A stretch of 64,000 nucleotides of DNA from Roseomonas sp. HF4 (GCF_005222755.1 NZ_STGD01000008.1:62001-126000), one strand, 5' to 3'; positions 25,817 through 37,658 are shown, counted from the first letter of the stretch. Numbers and translations are program-made. The notes: a model not told the origin generated them from the sequence alone.

Positions 25817-28483
25817 TCAGAACCGGCGCAGCAGCCGGTCGATGTAGTCGAGTTCCGCCGGCGGCCGTTCGCGCTCCGCGCCGCGCCGGCGCAGTTCCTC
25901 CTGGATCCGCCGCGTCCTAAGCAGTTCCGCCTCGTCCGGCACGCGCGTGTCGGAGGCGTTGTCCTGCCCGCCCGGCGATTCCCGCGTCGTCCGGCCAAGC
26001 GGGTCGCGGCCCTGGCCCTGCTCGGAGGCCTGGTCGTCGCCCTCGCCGCCGCGCTGGTCGCCGGCCATGCCCTGGCCTTCGCCCTCGCCTTCGCCTTCGC
26101 CCTCGCCGGGCTGGCCCTGGCCGAACTGGCGCTGCATCTGCTGCGCCATCTGCCGGGCCCCTTCGGTCAGGGCGCGGATGGCGCGCTGCTGCGCATCGCG
26201 CGAATCGCCGCCCTCGGCCAGGGCCTCGGCCGCATCGCGCATGGCGCGGTCGGCCTCGCCAAGTTGTGGCGGCACCTCTCCGGTCAGGTCGCCGAATTGC
26301 TGCATCACTTCGCCGAGCGCGCGGCGGAGGGCCCGCTGCACCCGCGCATCCTGGGCGCTCTCGGCCTGGCGCTCGGGGTTGGGCGTGGGCTCGGCGGCGG
26401 TGGGCGGCGACTGGTCGAAGCGCCGCGGCTGCGGCGGGCGCCGGATCTGCCGGCGCTCGCGCTCCTCCTGCTCGGCGCGCTGGTGGCCGCGGTCGAGCAT
26501 CTGGCCCTGGCGCTGCACCATGTCCTGCACGACGCCCATCTGCTGCTGGCCGCGCTGGCGCTGCTGCTGACGCTGCCGTTCCTCGGCGCGCATGTTGCGC
26601 CCTTCCTCGAGCGCGCGGAGCATCTCCTCGAGTTCCGCCAGCTCGCGCTCGGCGTCCTCGGTGCGGCCTTCGCGGGCGGCGTCCTGCATGCGCTCCGTGC
26701 GGCGGTCGAGCTCGCGCTGGTCCATCAGGCGCTGCTGCGGGTCAAAGGGCAGCGCCTCGGCGTTCTCGCGCTGCAGGCGCTCGGCCAGGGCTTCCAGGTG
26801 GCGGCGGATCGCCTCGCGCAATTCCTGGATGCGGCGGTCGAGCTCGGCGCGCTGCTCGGGCGTGCGGCTGTCGGGGTCGCGGCGGGCTTCGGCCAGCGCG
26901 TCGCGCAGCGCCTGGCGGGCTTCGGCCAGCGCGCGGGCGGTGCGGTCGGTGCGCCCTTCCTCCAGCGCCACGGCGACATCCCACAGGATCTCCTGCACCT
27001 CGGGCACCGCCTCCTCCCGCCGGTCGCGGCCGAGGCGGTGGCGCGAGCTGCGCAGCGCGAGGAAGGTCCCGCTGTCATGCTCGAAGGCCTCGGGCGCGCC
27101 GGCGATGCGGTCGAGCTCCCGCCGCGCCGCGGCGCGCGCGGTGGGGTCGACCGACAGCGCCTTGCGCAGCGCGATCAGCGCCTGCGAGACGGGATGCGTG
27201 AAGGAGCGTTCCGGCAATTCGAGGAAGGCGCCCTCGCTGCGGCCCTCCTGCCCGGCATGGTCGCGCGCGACAAGCCGCGCCTCGACCTCGAGCCCTGCCC
27301 AGGGGTGCGCCGACAGGTCCGGCTGCGCCGCGCCATGGGCGTCGCGCGGGCTGCCGCCTGGCAGCGGCAGGTCGAGCACGAGGGGCTCGGCCTCGGGCCG
27401 GGGCTTGAGGCGCAGTTCGACGCGCAGCCCGGCAAGGCCCCAATCATCTGCCGCGCGCCAGGGCAGCCGGACCGCGAGGCCGCGCGTCGCGCGCGCCGGC
27501 GGCTGGTCCCAGGCCGCGGTCGGCGGCGCGTCGGCGCGCACGGTCAGCGTCCAGGCGGCGATCTCGGCGCCGTCGCGCCGCACCGCGAGCCGCGCCCCGG
27601 CGTCGAGCGCGTGCTCCGCGGCGTAGGACCCGCGGTCGAGGCGCCGGAACGGCGTCGCCGCCTCGTCCAGCAGCAGGTCCGGCACGCCGCCGGTGCCGCC
27701 CGAGACCGCCACCTGCACGCGGCTGCCCGCCGGCACCGCGACCGTTCCGCCGGCCGCGTCGAGGAAGATCGGCGCGGCCCCGGTATAGGCGGGCGGCGTG
27801 ATCCAGGCCTCGAGCCGGAGCGCGGGCGCGACCGGCAGCGCCGCGCCACCGAAGGCCGGCACCAGCGCGCGGCGCAGCCGCTCGGGTGCCTCGGTCCCCG
27901 CCACGCCGAGCGCGGCCAACAGCGCGACCGCGAGCCCGCCGCGCAGCGCCCGCCGGTCCCGCAGCGGCAAGCCGGGGCGGGGGCGCGAGACGTTGAGCGC
28001 GGCCAGCCGTTCCTCGGCGCGGCGGCGATGCGCCTCCCACAATGCGAGCGCGACCGGGTCGCGCCCGGCGGGACGGTCGCCGAGCGTCGCGATCGGCCGG
28101 TGGGCGAGGCCGGAATCGCGTTCGAGCCGGCGTTCGGCAGCCGCGACCGTCGGCGCCGCCAGCCGGCGGGCGGCAAGCCGCACGGTGTGCACCAGCGCCG
28201 CGGTGAAGCCCGCCAGCAGCAGCAGGTGCAACGGCCAGGGCAGCACCAGCGGCAGCCCCGAAAGTGCCACGACCCCGAACAGCCCGAGCACGCCGAGCGG
28301 CGGCCAGAGCGCGACCCAGGCGGCCTCCCACCACAGCGCCAGGCGCGCAAGGCGGGTCCGGCGGGCCAGGCGGCGGGCCAGGCGGCGGGCCAGGCGGTCG
28401 GTCGCGGCGGGGCGGCCGCGCGGCGGCGGATCCGGGCGCGGCACGTGGCCGTCGGGCCCGGCGGGGCTCACGGGACGAGCCAT
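25817..28483 (-). CDS. TIGR02302/DUF4175-family large membrane-anchored coiled-coil protein
   Basis: An 888-residue protein found almost only in alphaproteobacteria, of unknown function. An N-terminal Arg-rich stretch with four LARR repeats (a 12-bp DNA repeat near 28361-28398) precedes two hydrophobic segments (about 50-100) and another near 180-200. A beta-rich middle part follows, then a long charged coiled-coil with Gln/Arg/Glu-rich runs and a GEGEGEGEGEG low-complexity tail. The start overlaps the end of lysA by 16 bp, so the two are co-transcribed. A cell-envelope role is the usual guess, unproven. Confidence 0.88.
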   Translation of the reverse strand: MARPVSPAGPDGHVPRPDPPPRGRPAATDRLARRLARRLARRTRLARLALWWEAAWVALWPPLGVLGLFGVVALSGLPLVLPWPLHLLLLAGFTAALVHTVRLAARRLAAPTVAAAERRLERDSGLAHRPIATLGDRPAGRDPVALALWEAHRRRAEERLAALNVSRPRPGLPLRDRRALRGGLAVALLAALGVAGTEAPERLRRALVPAFGGAALPVAPALRLEAWITPPAYTGAAPIFLDAAGGTVAVPAGSRVQVAVSGGTGGVPDLLLDEAATPFRRLDRGSYAAEHALDAGARLAVRRDGAEIAAWTLTVRADAPPTAAWDQPPARATRGLAVRLPWRAADDWGLAGLRVELRLKPRPEAEPLVLDLPLPGGSPRDAHGAAQPDLSAHPWAGLEVEARLVARDHAGQEGRSEGAFLELPERSFTHPVSQALIALRKALSVDPTARAAARRELDRIAGAPEAFEHDSGTFLALRSSRHRLGRDRREEAVPEVQEILWDVAVALEEGRTDRTARALAEARQALRDALAEARRDPDSRTPEQRAELDRRIQELREAIRRHLEALAERLQRENAEALPFDPQQRLMDQRELDRRTERMQDAAREGRTEDAERELAELEEMLRALEEGRNMRAEERQRQQQRQRGQQQMGVVQDMVQRQGQMLDRGHQRAEQEERERRQIRRPPQPRRFDQSPPTAAEPTPNPERQAESAQDARVQRALRRALGEVMQQFGDLTGEVPPQLGEADRAMRDAAEALAEGGDSRDAQQRAIRALTEGARQMAQQMQRQFGQGQPGEGEGEGEGEGQGMAGDQRGGEGDDQASEQGQGRDPLGRTTRESPGGQDNASDTRVPDEAELLRTRRIQEELRRRGAERERPPAELDYIDRLLRRF

Positions 28484-29808
28484 TCCGGCAGGCGCTGCCC
28501 GTGCAGCAGCGCGTCATGCGTCTGGCGTTCCCGCACGACCGCGAAGCGCGCCCCGTCCACCAGGACCTCCGGCGCCAGCGGCCGGGCGTTGTAGGTGGAG
28601 GACATCACAGCGCCATAGGCGCCGGCATCGAGGAAGGCCACGGCATCGCCCGGTGCCAGGTGCGGCAGCAGGCGGCCGCGGGCGAAGGTGTCGCCGGTCT
28701 CGCAGACAGGGCCGACCACCTCGGCCGGGGAGAGGGGGGCGGCGGCGCGCGCGGCGGAGAGCGGGACGATGCCGTGCCACGCCTCGTACATCGACGGGCG
28801 CACCAGGTCGTTCATGGCGGCGTCCACCACCACGAAGCGGTGCGCCGCGCCCTGCTTCTGCAGCACGACGGCGGCGAGCAGCACGCCCGCCGGCCCTGCG
28901 ATCCAGCGGCCGGGCTCGAGCATGACGGGCAGGTCGAGGTCGCCCAGCGTCGCGCGGATGGCGCCGGCGAGCGATTCCGGCGTCGGCGCCGGCTCGTCGC
29001 GGTAGGGGATGCCGAGGCCGCCGCCGCAATCGACCCGCTCGACCGGCAGGCCCTGGGCGCGCAGCATCCGCACCATCTCGGCCAGCCGGGCGTAGGCCGC
29101 GCGGTAGGCCGCCATGCCGGCGGTGATCTGGCTGCCGATATGCGTCGCGATGCCGACCGGGGCGATCCCGGGCAGCGCGGCCATGCGGGCGTAGATGGCG
29201 GGCGCCTCGTCGAAATGGACGCCGAACTTGTTCTCGCTTTTCCCGGTGGTGATCTTGGCGTGGGTCTTGGCGTCCACGTCGGGATTGACGCGGAGCGCGA
29301 CGCGAGCGGTGCGGCCCAGGGACACGGCGATGGCGGAGATCGTCTCGATCTCCTCGGCGCTTTCCGCGTTGATCTGGAAGATGTCCTCCTCCAGCGCGTG
29401 GCGGATCTCGGTCGCCGTCTTGCCGACGCCCGAGAAGACGATGGCGCTGCCCGGGATGCCCGCGGCGCGCGCGATCCGCAACTCCCCCTCGCTGACGACG
29501 TCGGCGCCGAGGCCCTCGGCCGCCAGCACCTTCAGCACCGAGAGGTTGTCGTTGCACTTCATCGCGAAGTGGATGGTGGCCGCCAGCCCGGCGCCGGACA
29601 GCGCCGCCTTCAGCGCCCGCGCGCGGCGGCGGAGCGCGCCGGCCGAATAGACCCAGGCGGGCGTGCCGACCTCGGCCGCGATGCGCGCCAGCGGAACCTC
29701 CTCCATGACCAGCCCGTCCATGGCGTGGAGCGACAGGTGCGGGCGGAGCGCGAGCAGTTCGGCGAAGGACGGGTCTTCGGCGTCGGTCAGGGCAAGGGGC
29801 GCGGCCAT
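28468..29808 (-). CDS. lysA: Diaminopimelate decarboxylase
   Basis: A 446-residue PLP enzyme converting meso-diaminopimelate to L-lysine. PLP Lys lies in HFAMKCNDN, followed by NAESAEEIE, ATHIGSQ, the phosphate-binding CGGGLG, LEPGRWI and the dimer-interface CETGD. About 30 extra residues precede the usual start; an internal ATG (MDGLVMEEVPL) is an alternative, but the longer N-terminus keeps the LHAMDG phrase typical of the family. It lies upstream of the TIGR02302 gene, a known alphaproteobacterial pairing. Confidence 0.95.
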   Translation of the reverse strand: MAAPLALTDAEDPSFAELLALRPHLSLHAMDGLVMEEVPLARIAAEVGTPAWVYSAGALRRRARALKAALSGAGLAATIHFAMKCNDNLSVLKVLAAEGLGADVVSEGELRIARAAGIPGSAIVFSGVGKTATEIRHALEEDIFQINAESAEEIETISAIAVSLGRTARVALRVNPDVDAKTHAKITTGKSENKFGVHFDEAPAIYARMAALPGIAPVGIATHIGSQITAGMAAYRAAYARLAEMVRMLRAQGLPVERVDCGGGLGIPYRDEPAPTPESLAGAIRATLGDLDLPVMLEPGRWIAGPAGVLLAAVVLQKQGAAHRFVVVDAAMNDLVRPSMYEAWHGIVPLSAARAAAPLSPAEVVGPVCETGDTFARGRLLPHLAPGDAVAFLDAGAYGAVMSSTYNARPLAPEVLVDGARFAVVRERQTHDALLHGQRLPEWLVP

Positions 29809-29869
29809 CCCCTCATTGTCGGGTCGGCGCAGGCCTTGCGCAAGGCGCGTTACAGGCCGGGTAAGGATG

Positions 29870-29980
29870 CACCTCCCGAGGCCTCCCGCCCGTCTCCGGG
29901 GCAGGGGCACCACCCGCCCTCGGGGCCGCTGCCAATGGGCAGAAGACGGAGGGGGACGGGGGAGGCGTCCTCCCCCGCGG
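29870..29980. repeat. Mosaic palindromic intergenic element, copy D (short)
   Basis: Contains GGGGGACGGGGGAGGCGTCCTCCCCCGC (hairpin near 29951-29978) and CGGGGCAGGGGCACCACCCGCCCTCGGGG on the other side. The TTGGCnCC core is degenerate (TGCCAATGGGCA). It lies downstream of the Bug-type gene and upstream of lysA on the same strand, so it could attenuate read-through into lysA. Confidence 0.45.
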
Positions 29981-30925
29981 CTACCGCGCCAGCGCGGCGC
30001 GCAGCGCGTCGATCACGCCGTCCGTCGCCGCCTGGTATCCGGGCCCGTCGAGATACCCTTCGAAGGTGCCCGTGCGTTCCAGGAACCCCGTCCAGGCCGG
30101 CTCGGCCAGCGCGCGGCGGAAGCGGTCGTGCAGGGATGCGTAGATGTCGTCCGGCAGGCCGGCCGGGGCGTTCAGGCCCTTCATGTTCTCGACCACCAGG
30201 TCCCAGCCGAGTTCGCGCAGCGTCGGCACCTGCGGCAGGACCGGGATGCGATCCGCCGAGCAGACCGCGAGCGCGCGGATCTCCCCCGACTGCAGCAGGC
30301 CGCCCGTCTCCTCCGGCGCCAGCACGGCCAGTTCGACCGTGCCGGCGAGCAGCGCCTGCAGCGACGGCGCGCCGCCGGCGAAGGGCACGTGCAGGAACTC
30401 CGCCCCCGCCGCCTTGGACAGCAGCACGAAGACCGCGTGGTAGATCGACCCGATGCCGGACGAGGCATGCGTGACGGTGCCCGGCGCCGCCTTTGCCGCC
30501 GCCACGGCCTCGCGCAGCCCGGCAAAGCGGGTGCCGCGCTTCGCCACGATCAACAGCGGCTGGCGCGTGATGCGCAGCACCGCGCGGAAGGACCGCTTGG
30601 GGTCGTAGGGCAGGTCGCGGAAGGCCGGGAGCGAGGTGCTCTCGCTGCCGCCGCCGACCAGCAGGTTCAGCCCGTCCGGCGGCAGGCCCGCCACGTATTG
30701 CGCGGCGATCGCGCCGCCCGCGCCGGGGCGGTTCAGCACCACGATGGGCACGGGGAAGAAGCGCTGCGCGGCCTCGGCCAGCGCGCGCGCCTGCAGGTCG
30801 GTGCCGCCGCCGGGCGGGAAGCCGACGATGAGCTGTATGGGGCGGGCGGGCTCCCAGGCCGCGGCGATGCGCGGCGCGGCAAGCATCCCGGCGGCGCCGG
30901 CAAGCAGGGCGCGGCGGCTGGTCAT
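29981..30925 (-). CDS. Bug-family tripartite tricarboxylate transporter substrate-binding protein
   Basis: A 314-residue periplasmic carboxylate receptor. The leader MTSRRALLAGAAGMLAAPRIAAAW carries a twin-arginine-like start, read in part. Core motifs are LIVGFPPGGGTDLQAR, VLNRPGAGGAIAAQYVA and HASSGIGSIYH. It is the second orphan Bug protein in the window (the other is near 14 kb); no TctAB genes accompany it. Confidence 0.92.
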   Translation of the reverse strand: MTSRRALLAGAAGMLAAPRIAAAWEPARPIQLIVGFPPGGGTDLQARALAEAAQRFFPVPIVVLNRPGAGGAIAAQYVAGLPPDGLNLLVGGGSESTSLPAFRDLPYDPKRSFRAVLRITRQPLLIVAKRGTRFAGLREAVAAAKAAPGTVTHASSGIGSIYHAVFVLLSKAAGAEFLHVPFAGGAPSLQALLAGTVELAVLAPEETGGLLQSGEIRALAVCSADRIPVLPQVPTLRELGWDLVVENMKGLNAPAGLPDDIYASLHDRFRRALAEPAWTGFLERTGTFEGYLDGPGYQAATDGVIDALRAALAR

Positions 30926-31024
30926 CGGCGGGTCCTCCCTTGGTCTCGTTGGCCAGGAGGCTAGGGCGCGCGGGCGCGGTTGGACAGTCCCGGCCTCGGC
31001 AAGGGCCGCGCGGCGGACGCCGCG

Positions 31025-32413
31025 TCAGGCGGCGGTGGCGGCGACCTCCCGCGCGGCCCGCCGGCCGCCAAGCAGGGCGCCGTGCGCGTAGGAGGGGTCC
31101 TCGGTCGTCGCCGCCTCCCCGGCCAGGAAGATGCGCCCGGCGACCGGACCGCAGAGCGCCGCATGGTCGTCGACCGAGGCGCCGACCGGCAGGAAGGAAT
31201 AGGCGCCGCGGGCGTGGATGTCGCGCGACCAGCGGGTGACGCGGGTCTCGACCGGCCGGGGGATGCCGTTGCCGAACATCCGTCGCAGCGCCTGCATCAC
31301 GAGGTCCGCCTGCGCCGCGTCGGGCAGCATCTCGATGCGTTCCGCCGCGCTGCCGCCGACCAGCGCGACCAGGATCGGCTGGTTCACATGCGGCTGCATG
31401 GACACGATTTCGGGCGCGGCGTTGTCCCGCGTGTCCGACAGGCTGCGGAGGTAATGTGCCTCGGCCGGCCAGAAGCCCCGCGGGAAGGCGAGGACGATCT
31501 TGTTCAGCAGCCCGTTGCCGATGCGCGCGATGGCGCCCTGGTGGGCGGCGGGCAGCGGCGGGTCGAATTCCACGTCGCCCCGCTTGAGCACGCCGAGCGG
31601 CAGGCTGCAGACGACGCGGTCGGCGAAATAGGCCTGGTCCGCAGTCGCGACCACGACGCCAGACCCGGCCAGGCGCACGCTCCGCACCACCTGGCGCAGC
31701 CGGATGTCGAGGCCGTGCGCCAGCAGGTCGGTGATGGCGTTGTAGCCGGCCTCGAGGAGGTGGTTCTCCTCCGGGATCTCGCCCTCGCCGCCGAACCAGG
31801 ACAGCGCCGAGACCTCCGACGCATCGCCCCCGGCATAGCCCGCCACATAGGAAGACAGCCAGCGTGCGACCCGCGCCTCATAGGGCGTGGCGCGGGTGGT
31901 GGGGTCGAGCACGGGGACCGCCTCGGCGAGCGAGATGTCGCGGCTGCCGCGGTACTTGAATGGGCTGTCATGGGCGATGAGGTTGCCGACGGTCTCGAAG
32001 ATGGCGCCGGTCTCGGCCTCGGTCAGGCGGCGGCCATCGGCGTCGAACATGACCGAGCGGGCGTCGTAGGTGGGCATGCGCCGGATGCCGGCCTGGTCGG
32101 CGAGCGGCGTCAGCGGATTGCCCTCCGGCCCATGGATCCAGGCGCCGCCCATGTCGAGGCGGATGCCCCGGAAGGAGACGGTGTGCAGCCGCCCGCCGGT
32201 GCGCGCCCGGGCTTCCAGCACCGTGACGCGATGGCCGGCATCGTGCAGCGCGCGCGCGGCGCCGAGGCCCGCAAGCCCCGCGCCGATGACGATGACGTTG
32301 AGCGGCCGGGCCGCCGCCTGCGCCCGCGCGCCGGCAGGCGGCAGCGGCGCGGTCGCCGCGGCGGCAAGCAGGCGGAGGAGCGACCGGCGGCCGAAACCCG
32401 GCGGAGCTGTCAT
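31025..32413 (-). CDS. Exported FAD-dependent amine oxidase (flavin monooxygenase-like)
   Basis: A 462-residue flavoprotein of the amino-oxidase family. The leader GRRSLLRLLAAAATAPLPP is a Tat signal, consistent with export after FAD loading. The FAD fold starts at NVIVIGAGLAGLGAARAL, with EARARTGGRLHT and GGAWIHG following; the C-terminal FAD contact GRIFLAGEAATTEDPSYAHGA is intact in outline. Substrates of relatives include polyamines and aromatic amines. I choose the ATG at 32413, preceded by GGAGG, because it begins the Tat leader; a longer reading adds 34 unlikely residues. Confidence 0.88.
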   Translation of the reverse strand: MTAPPGFGRRSLLRLLAAAATAPLPPAGARAQAAARPLNVIVIGAGLAGLGAARALHDAGHRVTVLEARARTGGRLHTVSFRGIRLDMGGAWIHGPEGNPLTPLADQAGIRRMPTYDARSVMFDADGRRLTEAETGAIFETVGNLIAHDSPFKYRGSRDISLAEAVPVLDPTTRATPYEARVARWLSSYVAGYAGGDASEVSALSWFGGEGEIPEENHLLEAGYNAITDLLAHGLDIRLRQVVRSVRLAGSGVVVATADQAYFADRVVCSLPLGVLKRGDVEFDPPLPAAHQGAIARIGNGLLNKIVLAFPRGFWPAEAHYLRSLSDTRDNAAPEIVSMQPHVNQPILVALVGGSAAERIEMLPDAAQADLVMQALRRMFGNGIPRPVETRVTRWSRDIHARGAYSFLPVGASVDDHAALCGPVAGRIFLAGEAATTEDPSYAHGALLGGRRAAREVAATAA

Positions 32414-32562
32414 GGGGGCGGCCTCCGGCGTTTGTTGTGACTCGACCCTAGGAGGCTTCGGGGCGCTGGCGCAACGGAACCGGATCACACCCCGGGCGAT
32501 GCGGCCCCGGCGCATTCCCGCCCTGCGCGCGGCGCGGACCGCGCCCGCGGATCTGGCGGCAG

Positions 32563-32597
32563 GCGGGACTTGTCCCGCGCCGCCTCAGGCAATACAT
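32563..32597 (+). promoter_or_regulatory. Heat-shock-like (sigma-32) promoter with an overlapping palindrome, upstream of dnaK
   Basis: CTTG at 32569-32572 and CAATACAT at 32590-32597 are separated by 17 bases, close to the alphaproteobacterial RpoH pattern (CTTG, 17-18 bp, CYTATNT). The -35 element lies at the centre of a palindrome GCGGGAC-TT-GTCCCGC (32563-32578). No CIRCE element is present. A start of transcription near 32605 would leave a leader of about 130 bases. Confidence 0.5.
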
Positions 32598-32733
32598 GCG
32601 CTAGGTCATCGTTCCGCCCCGCGCGGGACCCCCCAGCCACCCATCCGCGGCGGCAGATGCCGCCGGTCAGCACAGGGGGCGGGTACGGCGCCAACTCAGG
32701 GTCGTCCCCGCCTGCCGCAGAGGAGAGTATCGG

Positions 32734-34662
<1,929 letters not shown>

Positions 34663-34915
34663 TCCGACGGCGCGCAGGCGCATGGAACGCCCCGCCCGGT
34701 TCCACGCAGGACCGGGCGGTGCACCGTTCGGGGCGACGACATGAACAAGGCACGAGAGTGATGGGGCGCGTTGGGCAGGCCAAGGCAGCGGGCATGGCCG
34801 ATCGTGGCCAGCCGCGATCCGGGATCGCGCGGCGCGACCGCGCCCGGCGGGCCAGTGCAGGGCAAGCAGCCCGGCGGCCCCGACGGGCCGCGCCCGGCGT
34901 CTGAGGGGCAGGAAC

Positions 34916-36076
34916 ATGTCCGCGACCAAGCGCGACTCCTATGAGGTGCTGGGCGTCGGCCGGGACGCCGACGAGGACGCCCTGAAGAAGGCGTACCGGA
35001 AGCTCGCCATGAAATGGCACCCGGATCGCAACCAGGGCGACAAGGAGGCCGAGGCGAAGTTCAAGGAGCTGAACGAGGCCTACGACATCCTCAAGGATGC
35101 CGAGAAGCGCGCGGCCTACGACCGCTTCGGCCATGCCGCCTTCGAGCAGGGCGGCCCCGGCCAGGGCGGCTTCCACGGCGGCGGCAGCCCCTTCGGCGGC
35201 GCCTTCGAGGACATCTTCGAGGAAATGTTCGGCCGCTTCGGCGGCGGCGCGCGCGGCGGCCGCGGCGGCGCCACCGGGCGCGGCGCCGATCTGCGCACCC
35301 AGGTCGAGATCGGCCTCGAGGAAGCCTTCGCCGGCACCAAGACCAGCATCCGCATCTCGACCTCGGTCAGTTGCGAGGCGTGCAAGGGCACGGGGGCGGA
35401 AGGCGCCTCCGCCACCGGCGCGCAGACCTGCCCGGGCTGCAACGGCGCGGGCAAGGTGCGCGCGCAGCAGGGCTTCTTCCTGATCGAGCGCACCTGCCCG
35501 ACCTGCGGCGGATCGGGCCGCATCATCAAGAACCCCTGCAAGATCTGCCAGGGCGGCGGCCGCGTGCAGCGCGAGCGCACGCTGAACGTGACCATCCCGC
35601 CGGGGGTGGAGGACGGCACGCGCATCCGCCTGGCCGGCGAGGGCGAGGCCGGGCTGCGCGGCGCGCCCGCGGGCGACCTCTATGTGGATGTCGCGGTCCG
35701 ACCGCACCCGATCTTCCAGCGGGAAGGCGCCAACATCTTCATCCGGGTGCCTCTCCGCATGACGCAGGCGGCGCTCGGGGGGCATGTCGAGGTGCCTTCG
35801 ATCGACGGCGGCCGCGCCCGCGTGACCATCCCGGCGGGGACGCAGACCGGCGACCAGTTCCGGATGCGTGGCAAGGGGTTCTCCGTGCTGCGCTCGGGCG
35901 CGCGCGGCGACATGTACGTGCAGGTGAGCGTCGAGACGCCGCAGAACCTGACACCGAGGCAGCGCGAGTTGCTGGAGCAGTTCGAGGCCGAGGCCGAGAA
36001 GGGCGGGCGCAGCAGCCCGGAAAGCGAAGGCTTCTTCGCGAAGGTGAAGGAGTTCTGGGACGGGCTCGGGCGCTGA
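34916..36076 (+). CDS. dnaJ: Co-chaperone DnaJ (Hsp40)
   Basis: A 386-residue type I J-protein. The J-domain has the HPD motif ([10 protein letters not shown], residues about 32-41), followed by a Gly/Phe-rich linker and the zinc domain with four CxxCxGxG repeats ([32 protein letters not shown]). It stimulates DnaK ATPase and delivers substrates. The 253-bp dnaK-dnaJ gap holds GC-rich hairpins (CCGCCCGGTTCC...GGACCGGGCGG near 34690-34720) but no credible gene. Confidence 0.98.
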   Translation: MSATKRDSYEVLGVGRDADEDALKKAYRKLAMKWHPDRNQGDKEAEAKFKELNEAYDILKDAEKRAAYDRFGHAAFEQGGPGQGGFHGGGSPFGGAFEDIFEEMFGRFGGGARGGRGGATGRGADLRTQVEIGLEEAFAGTKTSIRISTSVSCEACKGTGAEGASATGAQTCPGCNGAGKVRAQQGFFLIERTCPTCGGSGRIIKNPCKICQGGGRVQRERTLNVTIPPGVEDGTRIRLAGEGEAGLRGAPAGDLYVDVAVRPHPIFQREGANIFIRVPLRMTQAALGGHVEVPSIDGGRARVTIPAGTQTGDQFRMRGKGFSVLRSGARGDMYVQVSVETPQNLTPRQRELLEQFEAEAEKGGRSSPESEGFFAKVKEFWDGLGR

Positions 36077-36166
36077 CAGCCGCTGCCGCGCCCGCGCGCG
36101 CCGCCCGCTTGACCACGCCCCCAGGCCTGCCCACAGGCTCCGGTCCGACATAGGGGGGAGCCCACC

Positions 36167-36934
36167 ATGACCATCCGCATCGGCATCGCCGGCATCGCCG
36201 GCCGCATGGGTCGCCTGCTGGCCGAGGAAGTGCCCGCCGCCGGCGCCGTCCTGGCCGGGGGCACGCTGCGATCGGGCGCCGCGCCCGGCGGCGCGGCGGT
36301 GCTGCCGGATTTCGGGGCGCTCTGCGGTGTTTGCGACGTGGTGATCGACTTCACCCACGCCGAGGCCGCGAGCCGGCACGCCGCCGCGGCGGCCGAGGTG
36401 GGCACGGCGCTCATCCTCGGCAGTTCCGGCCTGTCCGCCGACGACGAAGCGGCGGTCGCCGCGGCGGCGCGGCGCATCCCGGTCGTCTACGCCGCCAATT
36501 TCGCGCCCGCCGTGAACCTCTTCCTCGCCATCGCGGAACGCATGGCCGCCGCCCTGCCCCCCGCGCAATACGACGCCGAGATCGTCGAGATGCACCACCG
36601 CCAGAAGGTGGACGCGCCGTCCGGGACCGCGGTCGCGCTCGGCCGCGCGGTCGCCGCCGGGCGCGGCACGACGCTGGAGGAAGCGGGCCGCGAATCCGGT
36701 CGCGACGGGCACTGCGGGTCGCGCGGCACCGGCACGATCGGCTTCGCCGCGCTGCGCGGCGGCCAGGTGGTCGGCGAGCACACGCTGATCTTCGCCGCGG
36801 GGTCCGAGCACATCAGCCTGACCCACAGGTCCTTCGACCGCCGGGTCTATGCGACCGGGGCGGTGCGCGCGGCGCTCTGGGCGCAGGGGCGGGCGCCGGG
36901 GCTCTATGCGATGAAGGACGTGCTCGGCATGTAG
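36167..36934 (+). CDS. dapB: 4-hydroxy-tetrahydrodipicolinate reductase
   Basis: A 255-residue NAD(P)H reductase of the lysine/diaminopimelate pathway. The dinucleotide loop GIAGIAGRMGR opens the protein, and the substrate site EMHHRQKVDAPSGTA (catalytic His and Lys) is diagnostic. It follows dnaJ by 90 bp on the same strand, an order seen in many alphaproteobacteria. It is slightly shorter than the usual 265-270 residues. lysA, the last enzyme of the same pathway, lies 6 kb away on the other strand. Confidence 0.96.
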   Translation: MTIRIGIAGIAGRMGRLLAEEVPAAGAVLAGGTLRSGAAPGGAAVLPDFGALCGVCDVVIDFTHAEAASRHAAAAAEVGTALILGSSGLSADDEAAVAAAARRIPVVYAANFAPAVNLFLAIAERMAAALPPAQYDAEIVEMHHRQKVDAPSGTAVALGRAVAAGRGTTLEEAGRESGRDGHCGSRGTGTIGFAALRGGQVVGEHTLIFAAGSEHISLTHRSFDRRVYATGAVRAALWAQGRAPGLYAMKDVLGM

Positions 36935-36953
36935 GCCGGGCGCGCCTGCGCCG

Positions 36954-37658
36954 TCACACCGGCTGCAGCACCCGCCGCCCCACCGCGACCACGCCTGCGG
37001 GCGTCGCCGAGAGCAGGTCCTTGCGCGCCTCCACGATGCCGAGCCCGGCGTAGCGCGACGGCCAGACCGCCCGGCCGCAGCGCTCCCACCCGGCCGCCGC
37101 GCGCAGGAAGGGCGCGAAGGGCGGCGTGAACAGCGCATGGTCCCGCCGCTCCACGTAGAACATGTGCCGTTCGAGCAGCCGCGTGACCTGGCCGGGGGAA
37201 TAGGGCTGGCCGTGGCCGAAGGGCGTGTGCTCGGTATGCGCCCAGAGGCCCCGGCGGTTCGGCGCCACCACCAGCAGGCGGCCGTCGTCCTTCAGCACGC
37301 GCCAGACCTCGCGCAGCATGCGCCGCGCGTGTTCCGCCATCTCAAGCCCATGGACCAGCAGCACGCGATCGAAACTGAGGTCAGGGAAGGGCAGGTGCTC
37401 CTCCTCGGCCACCAGCGCGCTGGCCGGGCCTTCGGCGGGGTAGCGCGCGACGCCGAGCTGCGCCGGCGAGAGCGCGATGCAGCGCGCCGCCTCCGCCCGC
37501 CAGAGGTCGAGATAGGGCGCCGCATGGCCGATGCCGAGCACCGCCTGGCCGCGCAGCGCCGGCCACATGGCGCCGAGGCGCTGCGCCACGAGCCGCCCCG
37601 CCGCCGCGCCCGCCGGCGAGGCGTAGAATCGACCGAGCCCGTGGATTTCTCCGCCCAT
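36954..37658 (-). CDS. SAM-dependent methyltransferase (YafS-type neighbour of gloB)
   Basis: A 234-residue class I methyltransferase. Motif I is degenerate (VLGIGHAAPYLDLW); the post-I region has LVAEEEHLPFPDLSFDRVLLVHGLE and LREVWRVLKDDGRLLVVAPN, typical of Methyltransf_11. The start at 37658 (GGEIHGLGRFYAS) fits homologues better than a longer reading. It is divergent from gloB across about 70 bp, the arrangement also seen for yafS-gloB in enterobacteria. The substrate is unknown. Confidence 0.85.
   Translation of the reverse strand: MGGEIHGLGRFYASPAGAAAGRLVAQRLGAMWPALRGQAVLGIGHAAPYLDLWRAEAARCIALSPAQLGVARYPAEGPASALVAEEEHLPFPDLSFDRVLLVHGLEMAEHARRMLREVWRVLKDDGRLLVVAPNRRGLWAHTEHTPFGHGQPYSPGQVTRLLERHMFYVERRDHALFTPPFAPFLRAAAGWERCGRAVWPSRYAGLGIVEARKDLLSATPAGVVAVGRRVLQPV

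Noticed and set aside
25694-28594. 966-codon plus-strand open frame opposite the TIGR02302 gene
   Set aside because: It mirrors the coding strand of a recognised family protein; its apparent Leu/Ala richness comes from the complementary codons.
34719-34904. 61-codon frame between dnaK and dnaJ
   Set aside because: Arg/Gly/Ala-rich with no ribosome-binding site and no pattern; it overlaps GC hairpins.
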